NCBI RefSeq assembly: GCF_004005495.1
Contig: NZ_RZYA01000027.1
Location: forward strand, 1-64,000
From: Streptomyces antnestii
Lineage (GTDB): Bacteria > Actinomycetota > Actinomycetes > Streptomycetales > Streptomycetaceae
Reading direction: 5' to 3'
Length of the DNA: 64,000 nucleotides
Shown: piece by piece, positions 1 through 8,619 of the stretch
Numbering within the stretch: position 1 is the first letter of the stretch
Layout: each line of letters starts with the position of its first letter
Made by a program: the position numbers and the translations under genes
The notes under the pieces: generated by a model
What the model saw: only the letters and a program-made list of their open reading frames with translations
Told to the model about the DNA's origin: nothing
Database searches by the model: none

Positions 1-68
1 AGCTAAGCCTCACAGCGCCGATGGTACTGCAGGGGGGACCCTGTGGGAGAGTAGGACGCCGCCGAACT
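1..68 (+). rRNA. rrf: 5S ribosomal RNA, 3' part
   Basis: The first 68 bases match the 3' half of an actinobacterial 5S rRNA, including the segments GCGCCGATGGTACTGC and GGGAGAGTAGGACGCCGCC, and end at the usual GCCGAACT. The 5' half and the rest of the rrn operon lie upstream of the window. A strong hairpin follows at 79-119, so this is the distal end of the operon. Confidence 0.95.
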
Positions 69-78
69 AATTTTGAAG

Positions 79-119
79 AAAACCCCCGTAACGGATGAGA
101 ATCCTGTTACGGGGGTTTT
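79..119 (+). terminator. rrn operon terminator
   Basis: A 10-bp perfect inverted repeat, CCCCCGTAAC / GTTACGGGGG (83-92 and 106-115), is preceded by A and followed by TTTT. It lies 11 bases beyond the 5S end and looks like a classical intrinsic terminator. Confidence 0.9.
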
Positions 120-156
120 CTGCGTTCTGGTCTTGTCCGGAGTTTAGGGTCGAGCC

Positions 157-801
157 ATGCGATACGACCTGGTCATCTTCGACAATGACGGCGTTCTCGT
201 CGACAGCGAGCCGATTTCCAACAAGCTTCTCGCCGGGTATCTCACCGAACTTGGGCACCCCACCTCGTACGAGGACTCCCTCAGGGACTACATGGGTGCC
301 GCAATGCACCGCGTCCACGATCTCGTCGAGGAGCGGACCGGGCGGCGGCTGCCGGCCGACTTCGACGATGTTTTTCACCAGCGGGTATTCGCTGCATTCG
401 AGCGGGAGCTGGCGCCGGTGCCCGGGGCCGTAGAGGTTCTGGAGAAGCTGGCCGCAGATGGGGTGCCGTATTGCGTGGCCTCTTCCGGGAGTCATGAGCG
501 GATCCGAGTCGGGCATCGCATGACCGGGCTCGACAAGCGGTTCGATGACGGGCGGATCTTCAGCTCGCAGGATGTCGGGCGGGGGAAGCCGGCGCCGGAT
601 CTCTTCCTGTACGCGGCTCAGCGCATGGGTGTGGCGCCGGAGCGGTGTGTGGTGGTCGAGGACAGCCCGCTCGGGGTGCGGGCCGCCGTGGCCGCCGGGA
701 TGGACGTGTACGGGTTCACCGCCATGACGCCCGCCGGCAGGCTCAGCGAGGCCACCGAACTGTTCAGTGACATGCGGGAGTTGCCCGACCTGCTCTCATG
801 A
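157..801 (+). CDS. HAD-superfamily hydrolase, beta-phosphoglucomutase-like
   Basis: A 214-residue cytoplasmic HAD phosphatase or phosphomutase. Motif I is FDNDGVLVDSE with the nucleophile at Asp9 and acid/base Asp11. Motif II is ASSGS, motif III the Lys of GRGKPAPD, and motif IV VEDSPLG. The cap is the small helical type (subfamily IA) inserted after motif I. Length and motifs fit small sugar-phosphate or phosphoglycolate phosphatases, but the substrate cannot be read from sequence. It stands alone after the rRNA operon, with a separate gene 86 bases downstream. Confidence in the superfamily is high and in the substrate low. Confidence 0.85.
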   Translation: MRYDLVIFDNDGVLVDSEPISNKLLAGYLTELGHPTSYEDSLRDYMGAAMHRVHDLVEERTGRRLPADFDDVFHQRVFAAFERELAPVPGAVEVLEKLAADGVPYCVASSGSHERIRVGHRMTGLDKRFDDGRIFSSQDVGRGKPAPDLFLYAAQRMGVAPERCVVVEDSPLGVRAAVAAGMDVYGFTAMTPAGRLSEATELFSDMRELPDLLS

Positions 802-887
802 CCGACGACGACGGCGGCCGGGAATTTGTTCGAGATCTTCGAGATCCATCTACCCACGGGTAGCTCTGACGCATACGCTGTGCCGCC

Positions 888-2114
888 ATGACGGAAGTAC
901 TGCGGCGTGGCAGAGGCTCGCTGGCGTTCAGTTTCTTTGTGCAGGGTGCCGCGTTCGCGCTCCTGGTGACCCGAATACCGGCGATCCAGGATCAGTACGC
1001 GATATCGGACGGGCTGTTGCCCGTGTTCCTGGCCGCGGTGCCGATCCTGGCGGGTGTCGGGAGTGTGTGCACCGAGAAGCTGGTGAAACGGGTGCGGCCG
1101 AGCCGCGTCCTGAGGTGGTCGCAGCCGGTCGTGCTGCTCGCGCTGCTCGGTGCGGGGGCGGGGGACGCGCTGTGGCAAGCGGCCCTGGCGCTGGGGGCGT
1201 TCGGGCTCGCGGTGGGCGCGCTGGACGCGTCGATGAACATGCTCGGGGTGAGCCTGCAGCGGGCGTACGGGCGCAGCATCATGCTCGGGTTCCACGCGGC
1301 GTACAGCCTGGGCGGGATCGTGGGGGCGTCGCTGGCCTGGGTGGGGGCGCACTGGCAGCTTTCGCTGTTCGTGTCGTATCTGCCGGTGGTCGTGCTGCTG
1401 CTGCCCGCGGCCTTCGTGGGGAGCCGCTGGTACGTCGACGGGGACGGCGGGGCCGGCGAGGGTGTGGACGGCGCGGAGGGGGCCGCGGGCGGGTCCTCGG
1501 TGGTCTTCAAGATGCTGCTGCCGCTGTGCCTGGTGATGACGTTCGCGTACATCGGGGACTCGACGGTCTCCAACTGGAGTGCGAAGTACCTCCAGGACGT
1601 GCTGGGGAGTTCGGAGCAGCTGTCGACGGTTCCGTACAACGTCTACATGGTGATGACGCTCGTGGGCCGGGCGCTCGGGGACCTCGGGGTGCGGCGGTTC
1701 GGGGCGGTCGTCGTGGTGCGGTTCGGGGCCGTGGTGGCGGCGGCCGGGTTCGGGGTCGTGGCGGTGGCGCCGGGGGCCTGGGTGGGGATGCTCGGGTTCA
1801 CGCTGCTGGGGCTCGGGTTGTGTGTGATCGTGCCGCAGACCTTCGCGGCGGCGGGCCGGCTCTTCCCGAACGCCTCGGACTCGGCGATCGCACGGCTCAA
1901 TGTCTTCAACTATGTGGGGTTCCTGGTCGGTTCGCCCCTTGTGGGAGCTCTGGGCGATGCGTGGAACTACCGCGGGGCGATGCTCGTTCCCATGGTGTTG
2001 GTGCTCGTGACTCTCGTGTACGCCCGGTCCTTCGCCCCCGGAGCGGACCGATACGGTGACGGGCATGAGCGGCCGCGCACAGTTGATGTGGGACGAGGCA
2101 GTAACGGGCTATGA
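888..2114 (+). CDS. MFS transporter
   Basis: A 408-residue integral membrane protein with about 12 hydrophobic segments and the two-bundle layout of the major facilitator superfamily. A charged, Gly-rich central loop lies at about residues 183-203. The N-terminal segment (FFVQGAAFALLVTRIPAIQD) and the DASMNMLG segment resemble the FucP/YbjJ-like branch of sugar or small-molecule transporters. The 3' end overlaps the next gene by about 50 bases in another frame, so the two are probably translationally coupled. No clear Shine-Dalgarno precedes ATG 888. The substrate is unknown. Confidence 0.85.
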   Translation: MTEVLRRGRGSLAFSFFVQGAAFALLVTRIPAIQDQYAISDGLLPVFLAAVPILAGVGSVCTEKLVKRVRPSRVLRWSQPVVLLALLGAGAGDALWQAALALGAFGLAVGALDASMNMLGVSLQRAYGRSIMLGFHAAYSLGGIVGASLAWVGAHWQLSLFVSYLPVVVLLLPAAFVGSRWYVDGDGGAGEGVDGAEGAAGGSSVVFKMLLPLCLVMTFAYIGDSTVSNWSAKYLQDVLGSSEQLSTVPYNVYMVMTLVGRALGDLGVRRFGAVVVVRFGAVVAAAGFGVVAVAPGAWVGMLGFTLLGLGLCVIVPQTFAAAGRLFPNASDSAIARLNVFNYVGFLVGSPLVGALGDAWNYRGAMLVPMVLVLVTLVYARSFAPGADRYGDGHERPRTVDVGRGSNGL

Positions 2115-3240
2115 CTTCGGTCCGGATCACCCGATGGATCCGGTCCGGCTGGCCCTGACGAGGAGTCTCGTCGGGGCTCTTGGGCTCGATCGTGAGGTGG
2201 AGGTCGTCGCCGCCAAGCGGGCGGGCGAGTCGACGCTGCGCCTCGTGCACCGCGAGGACTACGTGGAGGCGGTCAAGGCCGCGTCCGCCGATCCGGCTTC
2301 GGCGGACGGGGCCTACGGTCTCGGGACGGTCGACGACCCGGCCTTCGCGGGGATGCACGATGTGTCGGCGCTGATCGCCGGGCAGTCCGTGGGTGCGGCG
2401 GAGGCCGTGTGGGGGGGCGACGCGCTGCACGCGGTGAACTTCGCGGGCGGGCTGCACCACGCGATGCCCGGGGGCGCCTCCGGGTTCTGTATCTACAACG
2501 ACGCGGCGCTGGCCATCGCGCGCCTGCTGGAGCTGGGTGCCGAGCGGGTGGCGTACGTCGATGTGGACGTGCACCACGGGGACGGGGTGCAGGCGGCGTT
2601 CTGGGAGGACCCGCGGGTGCTCACCGTCTCGCTGCACGAGCATCCCCGGACGCTGTTCCCGCAGACCGGGTGGCCTCAGGAGACGGGCGCCGACGGTGCC
2701 GCGGAGGGTTCGGCGGTCAATGTGGCGCTGCCGGCGGGGACGGGGGACGCGGGCTGGCTGCGGGCCTTCCACGCCGTCGTGCCCGAGGTTCTCGCGGAGT
2801 TCCGGCCGCAGGTCCTGGTGACCCAGCACGGGGCCGACACGCACTTCGAGGACCCGTTGGCGCATCTCGCGGTGTCCCTCGACGCGCAGCGCGCCGTACA
2901 GGTCGCCTGTCATGAGCTGGCGCACGAGCACGCGGACGGGCGGTGGGTCGCGCTGGGCGGTGGCGGTTACGCCGTGGTGGACGTGGTGCCGCGGTCCTGG
3001 TCGCATCTGGTGGGGATCGCGGCGGGGCACGAGGTGGCGCCCGAGACGGTGATCCCGGACGGCTGGCGGCAGGAAGTGTTCGCGAGGACGCGGCAGTTGG
3101 CGCCCACGCGGATGACGGACGGGCGGTGGCCGGTCGCGTACCGGGAGTGGGAGGCGGGGTACGACCCGGCCGACCGGCTCGACCAGGCGGTCCTGGCGAC
3201 GCGGCGGGCGGCGTTCCCCCTACGGGGGCTGCTGCCGTAA
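2065..3240 (+). CDS. AcuC-type histone deacetylase family protein
   Basis: An arginase-fold class I/II-type deacetylase of about 391 residues. It shows the metal-site segment YVDVDVHHGDGVQ, the paired histidines of GGLHHAMPGGASGFC, the QHGADTHFEDPL segment, and the glycine loop LGGGGYA near the C-terminus. AcuC proteins deacetylate lysines, for example on acetyl-CoA synthetase; that role is inferred from the family. ATG 2065 is preferred; GTG 2056 is in frame and possible. It overlaps the end of the MFS gene. Confidence 0.88.
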   Translation: MSGRAQLMWDEAVTGYDFGPDHPMDPVRLALTRSLVGALGLDREVEVVAAKRAGESTLRLVHREDYVEAVKAASADPASADGAYGLGTVDDPAFAGMHDVSALIAGQSVGAAEAVWGGDALHAVNFAGGLHHAMPGGASGFCIYNDAALAIARLLELGAERVAYVDVDVHHGDGVQAAFWEDPRVLTVSLHEHPRTLFPQTGWPQETGADGAAEGSAVNVALPAGTGDAGWLRAFHAVVPEVLAEFRPQVLVTQHGADTHFEDPLAHLAVSLDAQRAVQVACHELAHEHADGRWVALGGGGYAVVDVVPRSWSHLVGIAAGHEVAPETVIPDGWRQEVFARTRQLAPTRMTDGRWPVAYREWEAGYDPADRLDQAVLATRRAAFPLRGLLP

Positions 3241-3415
3241 GGATGCCGTTGCGGTAAGCGTGTGGCAGCCGTAAGGGTGTTGTGCAGGGGCCGTTGTCGA
3301 GGCGGGCGGCCTGCGAGGGCACTGACGGTACTGAGGGTACGGGGTGTTACGCCAAGTGTGCGGTGTTCTGGGGTTTTAGCGATGCCGGGGACCCCAATGC
3401 GCCAGCATTTCAGGC

Positions 3416-4231
3416 GTGTTGAGCACCGGAGCGTTGCGTGCGCATCTGCTGGCCGCCCGCCTGGCCGGGCCCGTGGCGACGTCCCGCGAGGAGAGTCTGC
3501 GCAGTTATCGGCTCTTCGCGGCGAGGGATCCCCGGATACTGCTCGGCCTGGACCCCGAGTGGAGCTGGGGGCAGCGGGACCTGCTCGCGCTGATGGCGGA
3601 CAAGTGCGGGGTCTCGGGCGATCCGCGGGACACCTCGGGGTACGACGTGATCGACCCGGAGCGGACCCTGGTGGCGCTCGACGCGTTCGCGAAGCGGCTC
3701 GGCGAGGCCGCGCGGGGCCGCGTCCCGGTGCTCTTCGGGACGGGTCACCCGCATCGACTCCTCGGTTTCTACGCCGGGTTGGCGGACGCCCTGTCGGCGG
3801 CGGGATGTCCCGTCCTCACCCCCGCGCAGGGTGAGAGTGTCGACATAACGACCCGGTTCGGACTACGTACGTACAACCTCGACTACGTACAGGGAGTCGC
3901 GCTGGTGCGGGAACCCGGCGCGCGTTCGCCCGGGAGTGAGACCGGCGCGCACACCCACTCACCGCTCCCTGTTCGCACGGTCCTCGCGGCGGCCGCGCAG
4001 TCCGGCGGGCTGCTGCCGGAACTGGTCGTGGGTGACCATGGATGGGTCTGCGGCGCAGGTCAGTTGGGGTTCGACGCGATCGGGCTCGCGGACACGGACG
4101 ATCCCGCGCTGTTCGTGGGGGAAGCCGAGGGGCAGGTGTCCGTTGCCGTTCCGCTTGATGATGCTGTGCGGTCCGATTACTACCGGCCGCTTACTCGCTA
4201 TGTACTCAATCGAGCGTGTCTGTCACAGTAG
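3416..4231 (+). CDS. phosphatase-like conserved actinobacterial protein
   Basis: A 271-residue cytoplasmic protein of a family commonly annotated as phosphatase in Streptomyces. Visible landmarks are a hydrophobic strand ending in FGTGHPHRLLGFY near residue 108, GDHGWVCGAGQLGFD near 205, and a DTDDPALFVGEAEG segment near 224. It has no membrane segment. It sits directly before the bdtA-like gene, an arrangement I recall from other Streptomyces. The start is GTG 3416. The catalytic assignment is weak because I recognise no standard phosphatase signature. Confidence 0.7.
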   Translation: MLSTGALRAHLLAARLAGPVATSREESLRSYRLFAARDPRILLGLDPEWSWGQRDLLALMADKCGVSGDPRDTSGYDVIDPERTLVALDAFAKRLGEAARGRVPVLFGTGHPHRLLGFYAGLADALSAAGCPVLTPAQGESVDITTRFGLRTYNLDYVQGVALVREPGARSPGSETGAHTHSPLPVRTVLAAAAQSGGLLPELVVGDHGWVCGAGQLGFDAIGLADTDDPALFVGEAEGQVSVAVPLDDAVRSDYYRPLTRYVLNRACLSQ

Positions 4232-4360
4232 GCGGCCATACGCTGCTCCTCTTCCCCACTCGCACCACACGCCCCTACTCTGGGGAGTGAGCACGCAACG
4301 ACGTTGAGTCACCGGAAGGGGAAGCCGGGGGCCGTCGAGTGCGGAAGGTTCAGGTGTGTC

Positions 4361-4573
4361 ATGGCTGCTGGTGAGAGTAGGCCTCTGAACGAGGTGCAGT
4401 TCCTGACCGTGGCGGAAGTCGCCTCGGTGATGCGAGTCTCGAAGATGACCGTGTACCGGCTGGTGCACAGTGGTCATCTGCCCGCCATCCGGGTCGGAAG
4501 GTCTTTCCGAGTCCCGGAACAAGCGGTTCACGAGTACCTCCGCGAGTCCTACGTGGGGGTGGGAACAGCCTGA
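4361..4573 (+). CDS. bdtA: BldC/BdtA-type small excisionase-family DNA-binding protein
   Basis: A 70-residue regulator that is essentially one winged helix-turn-helix of the MerR/excisionase type: FLTVAEVASVMRVSKMTVYR, then the wing HLPAIRVGRSFRVP. It resembles BldC, and by gene order (phosphatase-like gene before, bS22-type gene after) it matches the BldD target bdtA of Streptomyces coelicolor. ATG 4361 has a GGAAGG Shine-Dalgarno at 4343-4348. An upstream in-frame start at 4304 would add 19 residues unlike the family. The symbol rests on remembered synteny. Confidence 0.8.
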   Translation: MAAGESRPLNEVQFLTVAEVASVMRVSKMTVYRLVHSGHLPAIRVGRSFRVPEQAVHEYLRESYVGVGTA

Positions 4574-4693
4574 CGGCATCCTTCGGGATCCCTCGATTAC
4601 AGGCTCAGCGCTGGGCCGGGTAGGCTAGGCCGACGTAGGTCGTGTGGGCCCAGACGCCCCGCACCGAGTGAAGAGAAGTGAGCGAGGGTAGTC

Positions 4694-4792
4694 GTGGGCT
4701 CTGTTATCAAGAAGCGGCGTAAGCGGATGGCCAAGAAGAAGCACCGCAAGCTGCTGAAGCGCACCCGCGTGCAGCGTCGCAACAAGAAGTAA
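4694..4792 (+). CDS. small basic ribosomal protein, AURKAIP1/COX24 domain (bS22 type)
   Basis: A 32-residue, strongly basic protein: GTG start at 4694, MGSVIKKRRKRMAKKKHRKL at the N-terminus, ending RRNKK. The KKRRKRMAKKKHRKLLKR core is the conserved AURKAIP1/COX24 domain found in actinobacteria, where it is a small 30S subunit protein near the decoding centre (bS22). GC-rich Shine-Dalgarno-like GCGAGGG lies just upstream, and a strong hairpin follows 26 bases after the stop. It is easy to miss because of its size. Confidence 0.92.
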   Translation: MGSVIKKRRKRMAKKKHRKLLKRTRVQRRNKK

Positions 4793-4817
4793 GCGACCGC
4801 TGCATCAAGCGCGCTCT

Positions 4818-4849
4818 GTGGCCCCTCCACCGTCCGGTGGAGGGGCCAC
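4818..4849 (+). terminator. strong hairpin after the bS22 gene
   Basis: A perfect 14-bp stem GTGGCCCCTCCACC / GGTGGAGGGGCCAC encloses a 4-base loop. There is no U-tract, as is common for Streptomyces terminators. It separates the bS22 gene from the epimerase transcription unit. Confidence 0.8.
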
Positions 4850-5068
4850 AGTCGTTCCACGGGCCTGATGGGGCCGCTTTCGCGGGGTTGTGTGGGAACG
4901 TAGGGCCACGTTCCGGCGACCTCGGGCTGTACGTACGTCTGTGGCTGTCGTCACTTCCTGCATCGTGCGGTCATCACAGCGCAACATCCAGCCGCTAACG
5001 TTGTGGCCAGAGCCTGGCGGTGCGGAACCGGGGCCCGGCAGGGCTGCGACGGAAGGTAGGCGCTGATC

Positions 5069-6130
5069 TTGGGCAAGGTCGTGCTCGTGACCGGGGTGGC
5101 CCGGCAGCTCGGGGGCCGTTTCGTGCGGCGGATCCAGCGTGACCCCGAGGTGGACCGGGTGATCGGCGTGGACGCGGTGCCGCCCGCGCATCACCTGGGG
5201 GGCGCCGACTTCCTCCAGGCGGACATAAGGCAGCCCGCGATCGCCCGGGTGCTCGCCGAGCATTCCGTCGACACGGTGGTCCACCTGGACGTCACGGGTA
5301 CCCCGCTGGGCGGCGGCGGCCGGGGCTCCGTGAAGGAGGCCAACGTCATCGGCACGATGCAGCTGCTCGGCGCCTGCCAGAAGTCGCCGGCGGTGAAGCG
5401 GCTCGTCGTGAAGTCCAGTACGAATGTGTACGGGTCCGCGCCGCGCGACCCGGCCGTGTTCACGGAGACGACGCCGCCCAAGTCGCTGCCCAGCGGCGGC
5501 TTCGCGAAGGACACCGTGGAGGTCGAGGGGTATGTGCGCGGGTTCGCCCGGCGCCGGCCCGACGTCGCGGTGTGTGTCCTGCGGTTCGCGAACATCCTTG
5601 GGCCCGCCGCCGACTCGCCCCTCGCCGAGTACTTCTCGCTGCCGGTCCTGCCGACCGTCCTCGGCTACGACCCGCGGCTGCAGTTCGTGCACGAGGACGA
5701 TGTCATCGAGGTGCTGCGGATCGCCTCGCACGATCCGGCGCGGGGCACGCTCAACAGCGGCACGTTCAATGTCGCCGGTGACGGCGTGCTGCTCCTGTCG
5801 CAGTGCTCGCGCCGGCTCGGGCGGCCGACGGTGCCGGTGTTCCTGCCGGCCGTGACCTGGGTGGGATCGGCCCTGCGTACGCTGGGCGCGACGGACTTCT
5901 CGCCCGAGCAGATCAGGCTGCTCACGCACGGGCGGGTGGTGTCGACAACCCAGATGCGCGAGACGCTCGGCTACCGGCCCAAGTACACGACGGCGGAGAC
6001 CTTCGCGGAGTTCGTCCGTGGCCGCGGGCCCGGACTGCTGCCGCCGGAGGCCCTCGCGGGGGCCGTCGACCGGATCGCCTCGCTGCCCTTCCTGGGCGGC
6101 GGCCACCCCCCGACGCACAGCGCCAGCTGA
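5069..6130 (+). CDS. NAD-dependent epimerase/dehydratase family protein
   Basis: A 353-residue extended short-chain dehydrogenase. The N-terminal Rossmann motif is VLVTGVARQLGG, a variant of TGxxGxxG. The usual Tyr-x3-Lys of the active site is not obvious: the sequence near residue 150 reads GGFAKDTVEVEGYVRGFARR, so catalysis may differ or be lost. The C-terminal half carries the RLQFVHEDDV element typical of the family. TTG 5069 is supported by GGAAGGTAGG at 5051-5060. An inverted repeat GGAACGT/ACGTTCC (4895-4914) lies upstream. The next gene starts 14 bases downstream, so the two likely form an operon. Confidence 0.82.
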   Translation: MGKVVLVTGVARQLGGRFVRRIQRDPEVDRVIGVDAVPPAHHLGGADFLQADIRQPAIARVLAEHSVDTVVHLDVTGTPLGGGGRGSVKEANVIGTMQLLGACQKSPAVKRLVVKSSTNVYGSAPRDPAVFTETTPPKSLPSGGFAKDTVEVEGYVRGFARRRPDVAVCVLRFANILGPAADSPLAEYFSLPVLPTVLGYDPRLQFVHEDDVIEVLRIASHDPARGTLNSGTFNVAGDGVLLLSQCSRRLGRPTVPVFLPAVTWVGSALRTLGATDFSPEQIRLLTHGRVVSTTQMRETLGYRPKYTTAETFAEFVRGRGPGLLPPEALAGAVDRIASLPFLGGGHPPTHSAS

Positions 6131-6144
6131 GGAGCGCATCAACG

Positions 6145-7194
6145 ATGGCGGATGCCAAGGTCATTCCGTTCGACGACGACCGGTCGCGCGGCGGCGCCGG
6201 CAAGGTCGTGCCGCGCCGCCGTGGCGCGAGCGGCAGGCGCAAGGGCGAGCCCATGGCCGTACGCGAGGTCGCGCCGCTGCCCGGGCAGCAGGACGGCGAG
6301 CCGTCACCGGGCGCCGGGCGGTACGAGGCGCCGCCGGAGCGGCCGCGGGACGGCGGCGGCCTGGAGCGGCGCGTGGCGGGCGGCCTGGCCTTCCTGAGGC
6401 GGCGCCTGACGGGTGATTACGACGTCGACGAGTTCGGCTACGACAAGGAACTCACCGACCAGGTCCTGATGTCCCTGGTGCGGCCCCTGTACGAGAAGTA
6501 CTTCAGGGTCGAGGTGAAGGGCATCGAGAACATCCCGGCGGAGGGCGGCGCGCTGATCGTCGCCAACCACTCGGGGACGCTGCCGCTGGACGGCGTGATG
6601 ATGCAGGTCGCCGTCCACGACAACCATCCGCAGAACCGGCATCTGCGGCTTCTGGCCGCGGATCTCGTGTTCATGCTGCCGGTGGTCAACGAGCTGGCGC
6701 GCAAGGCCGGTCACACGCTGGCCTGCGCGGAGGACGCGCAGAGCCTCCTGGAGCGGGGTGAGCTGGTCGGGGTGATGCCGGAGGGGTTCAAGGGCATCGG
6801 CAAGCCGTTCAGCGAGCGGTACAAGCTCCAGCGGTTCGGCCGGGGTGGTTTCGTCTCGACGGCGCTGAAGGCCGGCACACCGATCGTGCCGTGCTCGATC
6901 GTCGGGGCGGAGGAGATCTACCCGATGATCGGCAACGCGAAGACGCTCGCTCGTCTGCTGGGCTTCCCGTACTTCCCGATCACGCCGACGTTCCCGTGGC
7001 TCGGGCCGCTGGGTGCGGTGCCGTTGCCGACGAAGTGGACGATCCAGTTCGGCGAGCCGATCCCGACGGACGGGTATCCGCCGGAGGCGGCCGAGGATCC
7101 GATGCTGATGTTCAATCTGACGGACCAGGTGAGGGAGCAGATCCAGCACACGTTGTACAAGTTGCTGGTGCAGCGCAGGTCGGTGTTCTTCTGA
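6145..7194 (+). CDS. lysophospholipid acyltransferase family protein
   Basis: A 349-residue protein. The first ~85 residues are charged, Arg/Pro/Gly-rich and probably disordered. The rest is a PlsC-like acyltransferase with block I IVANHSGTLPLDG, block III MPEGFKGIGKPF and block IV GTPIVPCSIVGAEEI. The His-to-Asp spacing in block I is longer than the classical H-x4-D, as in a subset of actinobacterial members. It probably acylates a glycerolipid at the inner membrane face. ATG 6145 follows GAGGAG; a longer frame upstream overlaps the epimerase and is not credible. Confidence 0.85.
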   Translation: MADAKVIPFDDDRSRGGAGKVVPRRRGASGRRKGEPMAVREVAPLPGQQDGEPSPGAGRYEAPPERPRDGGGLERRVAGGLAFLRRRLTGDYDVDEFGYDKELTDQVLMSLVRPLYEKYFRVEVKGIENIPAEGGALIVANHSGTLPLDGVMMQVAVHDNHPQNRHLRLLAADLVFMLPVVNELARKAGHTLACAEDAQSLLERGELVGVMPEGFKGIGKPFSERYKLQRFGRGGFVSTALKAGTPIVPCSIVGAEEIYPMIGNAKTLARLLGFPYFPITPTFPWLGPLGAVPLPTKWTIQFGEPIPTDGYPPEAAEDPMLMFNLTDQVREQIQHTLYKLLVQRRSVFF

Positions 7195-7225
7195 GTTCGT
7201 GAGTTCGTGAGTTCGTCGTGAGTTC
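7193..7225. repeat. octamer direct repeat GAGTTCGT
   Basis: Three head-to-tail copies of GAGTTCGT (7193-7216) are followed, after CGT, by a further GAGTTC. The run starts within the acyltransferase stop codon and leads into a terminator hairpin. It is most likely a slippage-prone simple repeat. Confidence 0.8.
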
Positions 7226-7228
7226 ATA

Positions 7229-7274
7229 CGTGTTGGGGGCGGTCACCGGATTCGGTGGCCGCCCCCAACACGTA
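7229..7274. terminator. bidirectional terminator between acyltransferase and rsbN
   Basis: A stem of about 20 bp (ACGTGTTGGGGGCGG... / ...CCGCCCCCAACACGT) closes on a loop around GATTC. It lies between two convergent genes and probably ends transcription from both sides. Confidence 0.85.
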
Positions 7275-7283
7275 ACGGAGTTA

Positions 7284-8489
7284 CTAGCTTGCGTCCTCGC
7301 TGTCGATGCCCAGGCCGGGCAGGAGGCCCGGGAGGAGCGGCGGGAGGGTGACGTCGGGTTTCGGGGCGGTGTGCTTGCCCTCGGACGGGGTGGGGCTGGT
7401 GTTGTCCTTGGGCGGGTCGAGGAGGCCGCCTGTGGTGTCGCCGAGGAGGCCGTCGTCGTGGGTGCCGGAGGAGGACGGGCGGGGTTTGCCCGAGCTGTCC
7501 CCGTGGGCGCCCGACGCGCCGCCGGCCGTCGGGGTGGAGCGGTCGTCGCCGGAGGCGCCGGGCGTCGTGCCATGGGTGCCCGCCTGCCCGCCGCTGGGGG
7601 TGCCCTTCTCGGGGGCCTGCGGCAGCAGGGACCGTAGCGGACCGACCTCTTGGTCTATGGCGTCGAAGACCGAGCTGACCTGCGCGCCCACGTCACCGAG
7701 CTGGACGGGGAGCCGGTCGCGCAGCGCGTCCCAGTTCTGCCGGTGTGACTGGGAGAAGGACGAGAGGGCCTGGATGGGGCCCAGAGAACCGTCCCTGCGG
7801 TACGCCTCGAAGAGCAGGCGGTGGCCCTCGGACGCGTCGTACTGCACGCCGGAGAGGGTGCGCCGCACTTCGCTGAGGGATTCGTGGTCGAGCTGGCCGC
7901 TGCGGCCGCGCTCCATGAGCCGGCGCGCCTCGCCGAGGCGGGCGGAGGCCTGGTCGAGATAGATCTGGCCGCGGTCGGAGTCGCCGTCGGCCATGCCGAG
8001 TTTCAGGTCCTCCATCCCGCGTTTCAGCCCGTAGAGATGGTCACCGGGGAGGGCGTCGGAGCTGGCGGCGGCGACGCCGCCGAACGCTCCCGCGGCGACA
8101 CCGACGGTGAGCCCGCCGGCCGCGATGCCCTTGGACAGGCGTGAGCGGGGTCGCAACTTCCCCAGCGGGCTCGCCCGGTGAGCGCCCTTGCGTGCGCGCT
8201 GCTCGGGCACCGAAGGGCCTGGGCCCGCACCCCCGGTGGCCGTGCCTTCGAGCAGCATGGCCTCCATGGCGGCCACGAGCTGGGCTCGCTGAACCACCTT
8301 GACCTCGGGGTCAAGCTCAGGCTTGGGCAGCTCGTCCAGTCCGGTCGCCAGAGCCAACAGCTTGCCCTGCTCGCCTTGATCGGCGAGGGGCTCTTCCTGC
8401 TGTACGGCCGCCGCTTCCCGGTCGGACTGCTCCTCCAGGGCCTGGGCGAAGGCGTTCGCCCGCCGGTGTGCCGATACGTTCGCGATCAC
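7284..8489 (-). CDS. rsbN: anti-sigma factor RsbN (antagonist of sigma-BldN)
   Basis: A 401-residue single-pass membrane protein. The cytoplasmic N-terminal domain (1 to ~90) would bind the sigma factor, a basic stretch RPRSRLSK leads into one transmembrane helix at ~121-141, and a DUF5667-like segment (SSDALPGDHLYGLKRGMEDL) follows outside. The extracellular C-terminus is Gly/Ser/Pro/Thr-rich. The start is GTG 8489, with AGGAGG eight bases upstream; the in-frame GTG at 8498 sits on that Shine-Dalgarno and is rejected. It lies downstream of bldN in the same direction, the known bldN-rsbN arrangement. In S. coelicolor and S. venezuelae this protein holds sigma-BldN inactive during vegetative growth. 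Confidence 0.92.
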   Translation of the reverse strand: MIANVSAHRRANAFAQALEEQSDREAAAVQQEEPLADQGEQGKLLALATGLDELPKPELDPEVKVVQRAQLVAAMEAMLLEGTATGGAGPGPSVPEQRARKGAHRASPLGKLRPRSRLSKGIAAGGLTVGVAAGAFGGVAAASSDALPGDHLYGLKRGMEDLKLGMADGDSDRGQIYLDQASARLGEARRLMERGRSGQLDHESLSEVRRTLSGVQYDASEGHRLLFEAYRRDGSLGPIQALSSFSQSHRQNWDALRDRLPVQLGDVGAQVSSVFDAIDQEVGPLRSLLPQAPEKGTPSGGQAGTHGTTPGASGDDRSTPTAGGASGAHGDSSGKPRPSSSGTHDDGLLGDTTGGLLDPPKDNTSPTPSEGKHTAPKPDVTLPPLLPGLLPGLGIDSEDAS

Positions 8490-8561
8490 TGGCGGCACCT
8501 CCTCTCGTCATGACGGTCGACTCCCCAGGGGGTCCTGAGGGTTGCACACCCTGAGCGCTTC

Positions 8562-8575
8562 CACTCGATCGAGTG
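8562..8575. promoter_or_regulatory. perfect 14-bp palindrome upstream of rsbN
   Basis: CACTCGATCGAGTG is a perfect palindrome 73 bases upstream of the rsbN start and just downstream of the predicted sigma-BldN promoter. It could be an operator or a structure in the 5' leader. No regulator can be named. Confidence 0.5.
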
Positions 8576-8619
8576 AGTGGGAGCGGTCCGGGAGTGACCA
8601 CAGGGAGCCTGCATCCCGC

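Noticed and set aside
1..160. tRNA gene after the 5S rRNA
   Set aside because: The sequence after the 5S folds into a terminator hairpin; there is no cloverleaf or CCA end. I saw no tRNA elsewhere in the window.
7193..7274. CRISPR-like repeat array
   Set aside because: The repeats are only 8 bases, adjoining without spacers, and end in a terminator hairpin.
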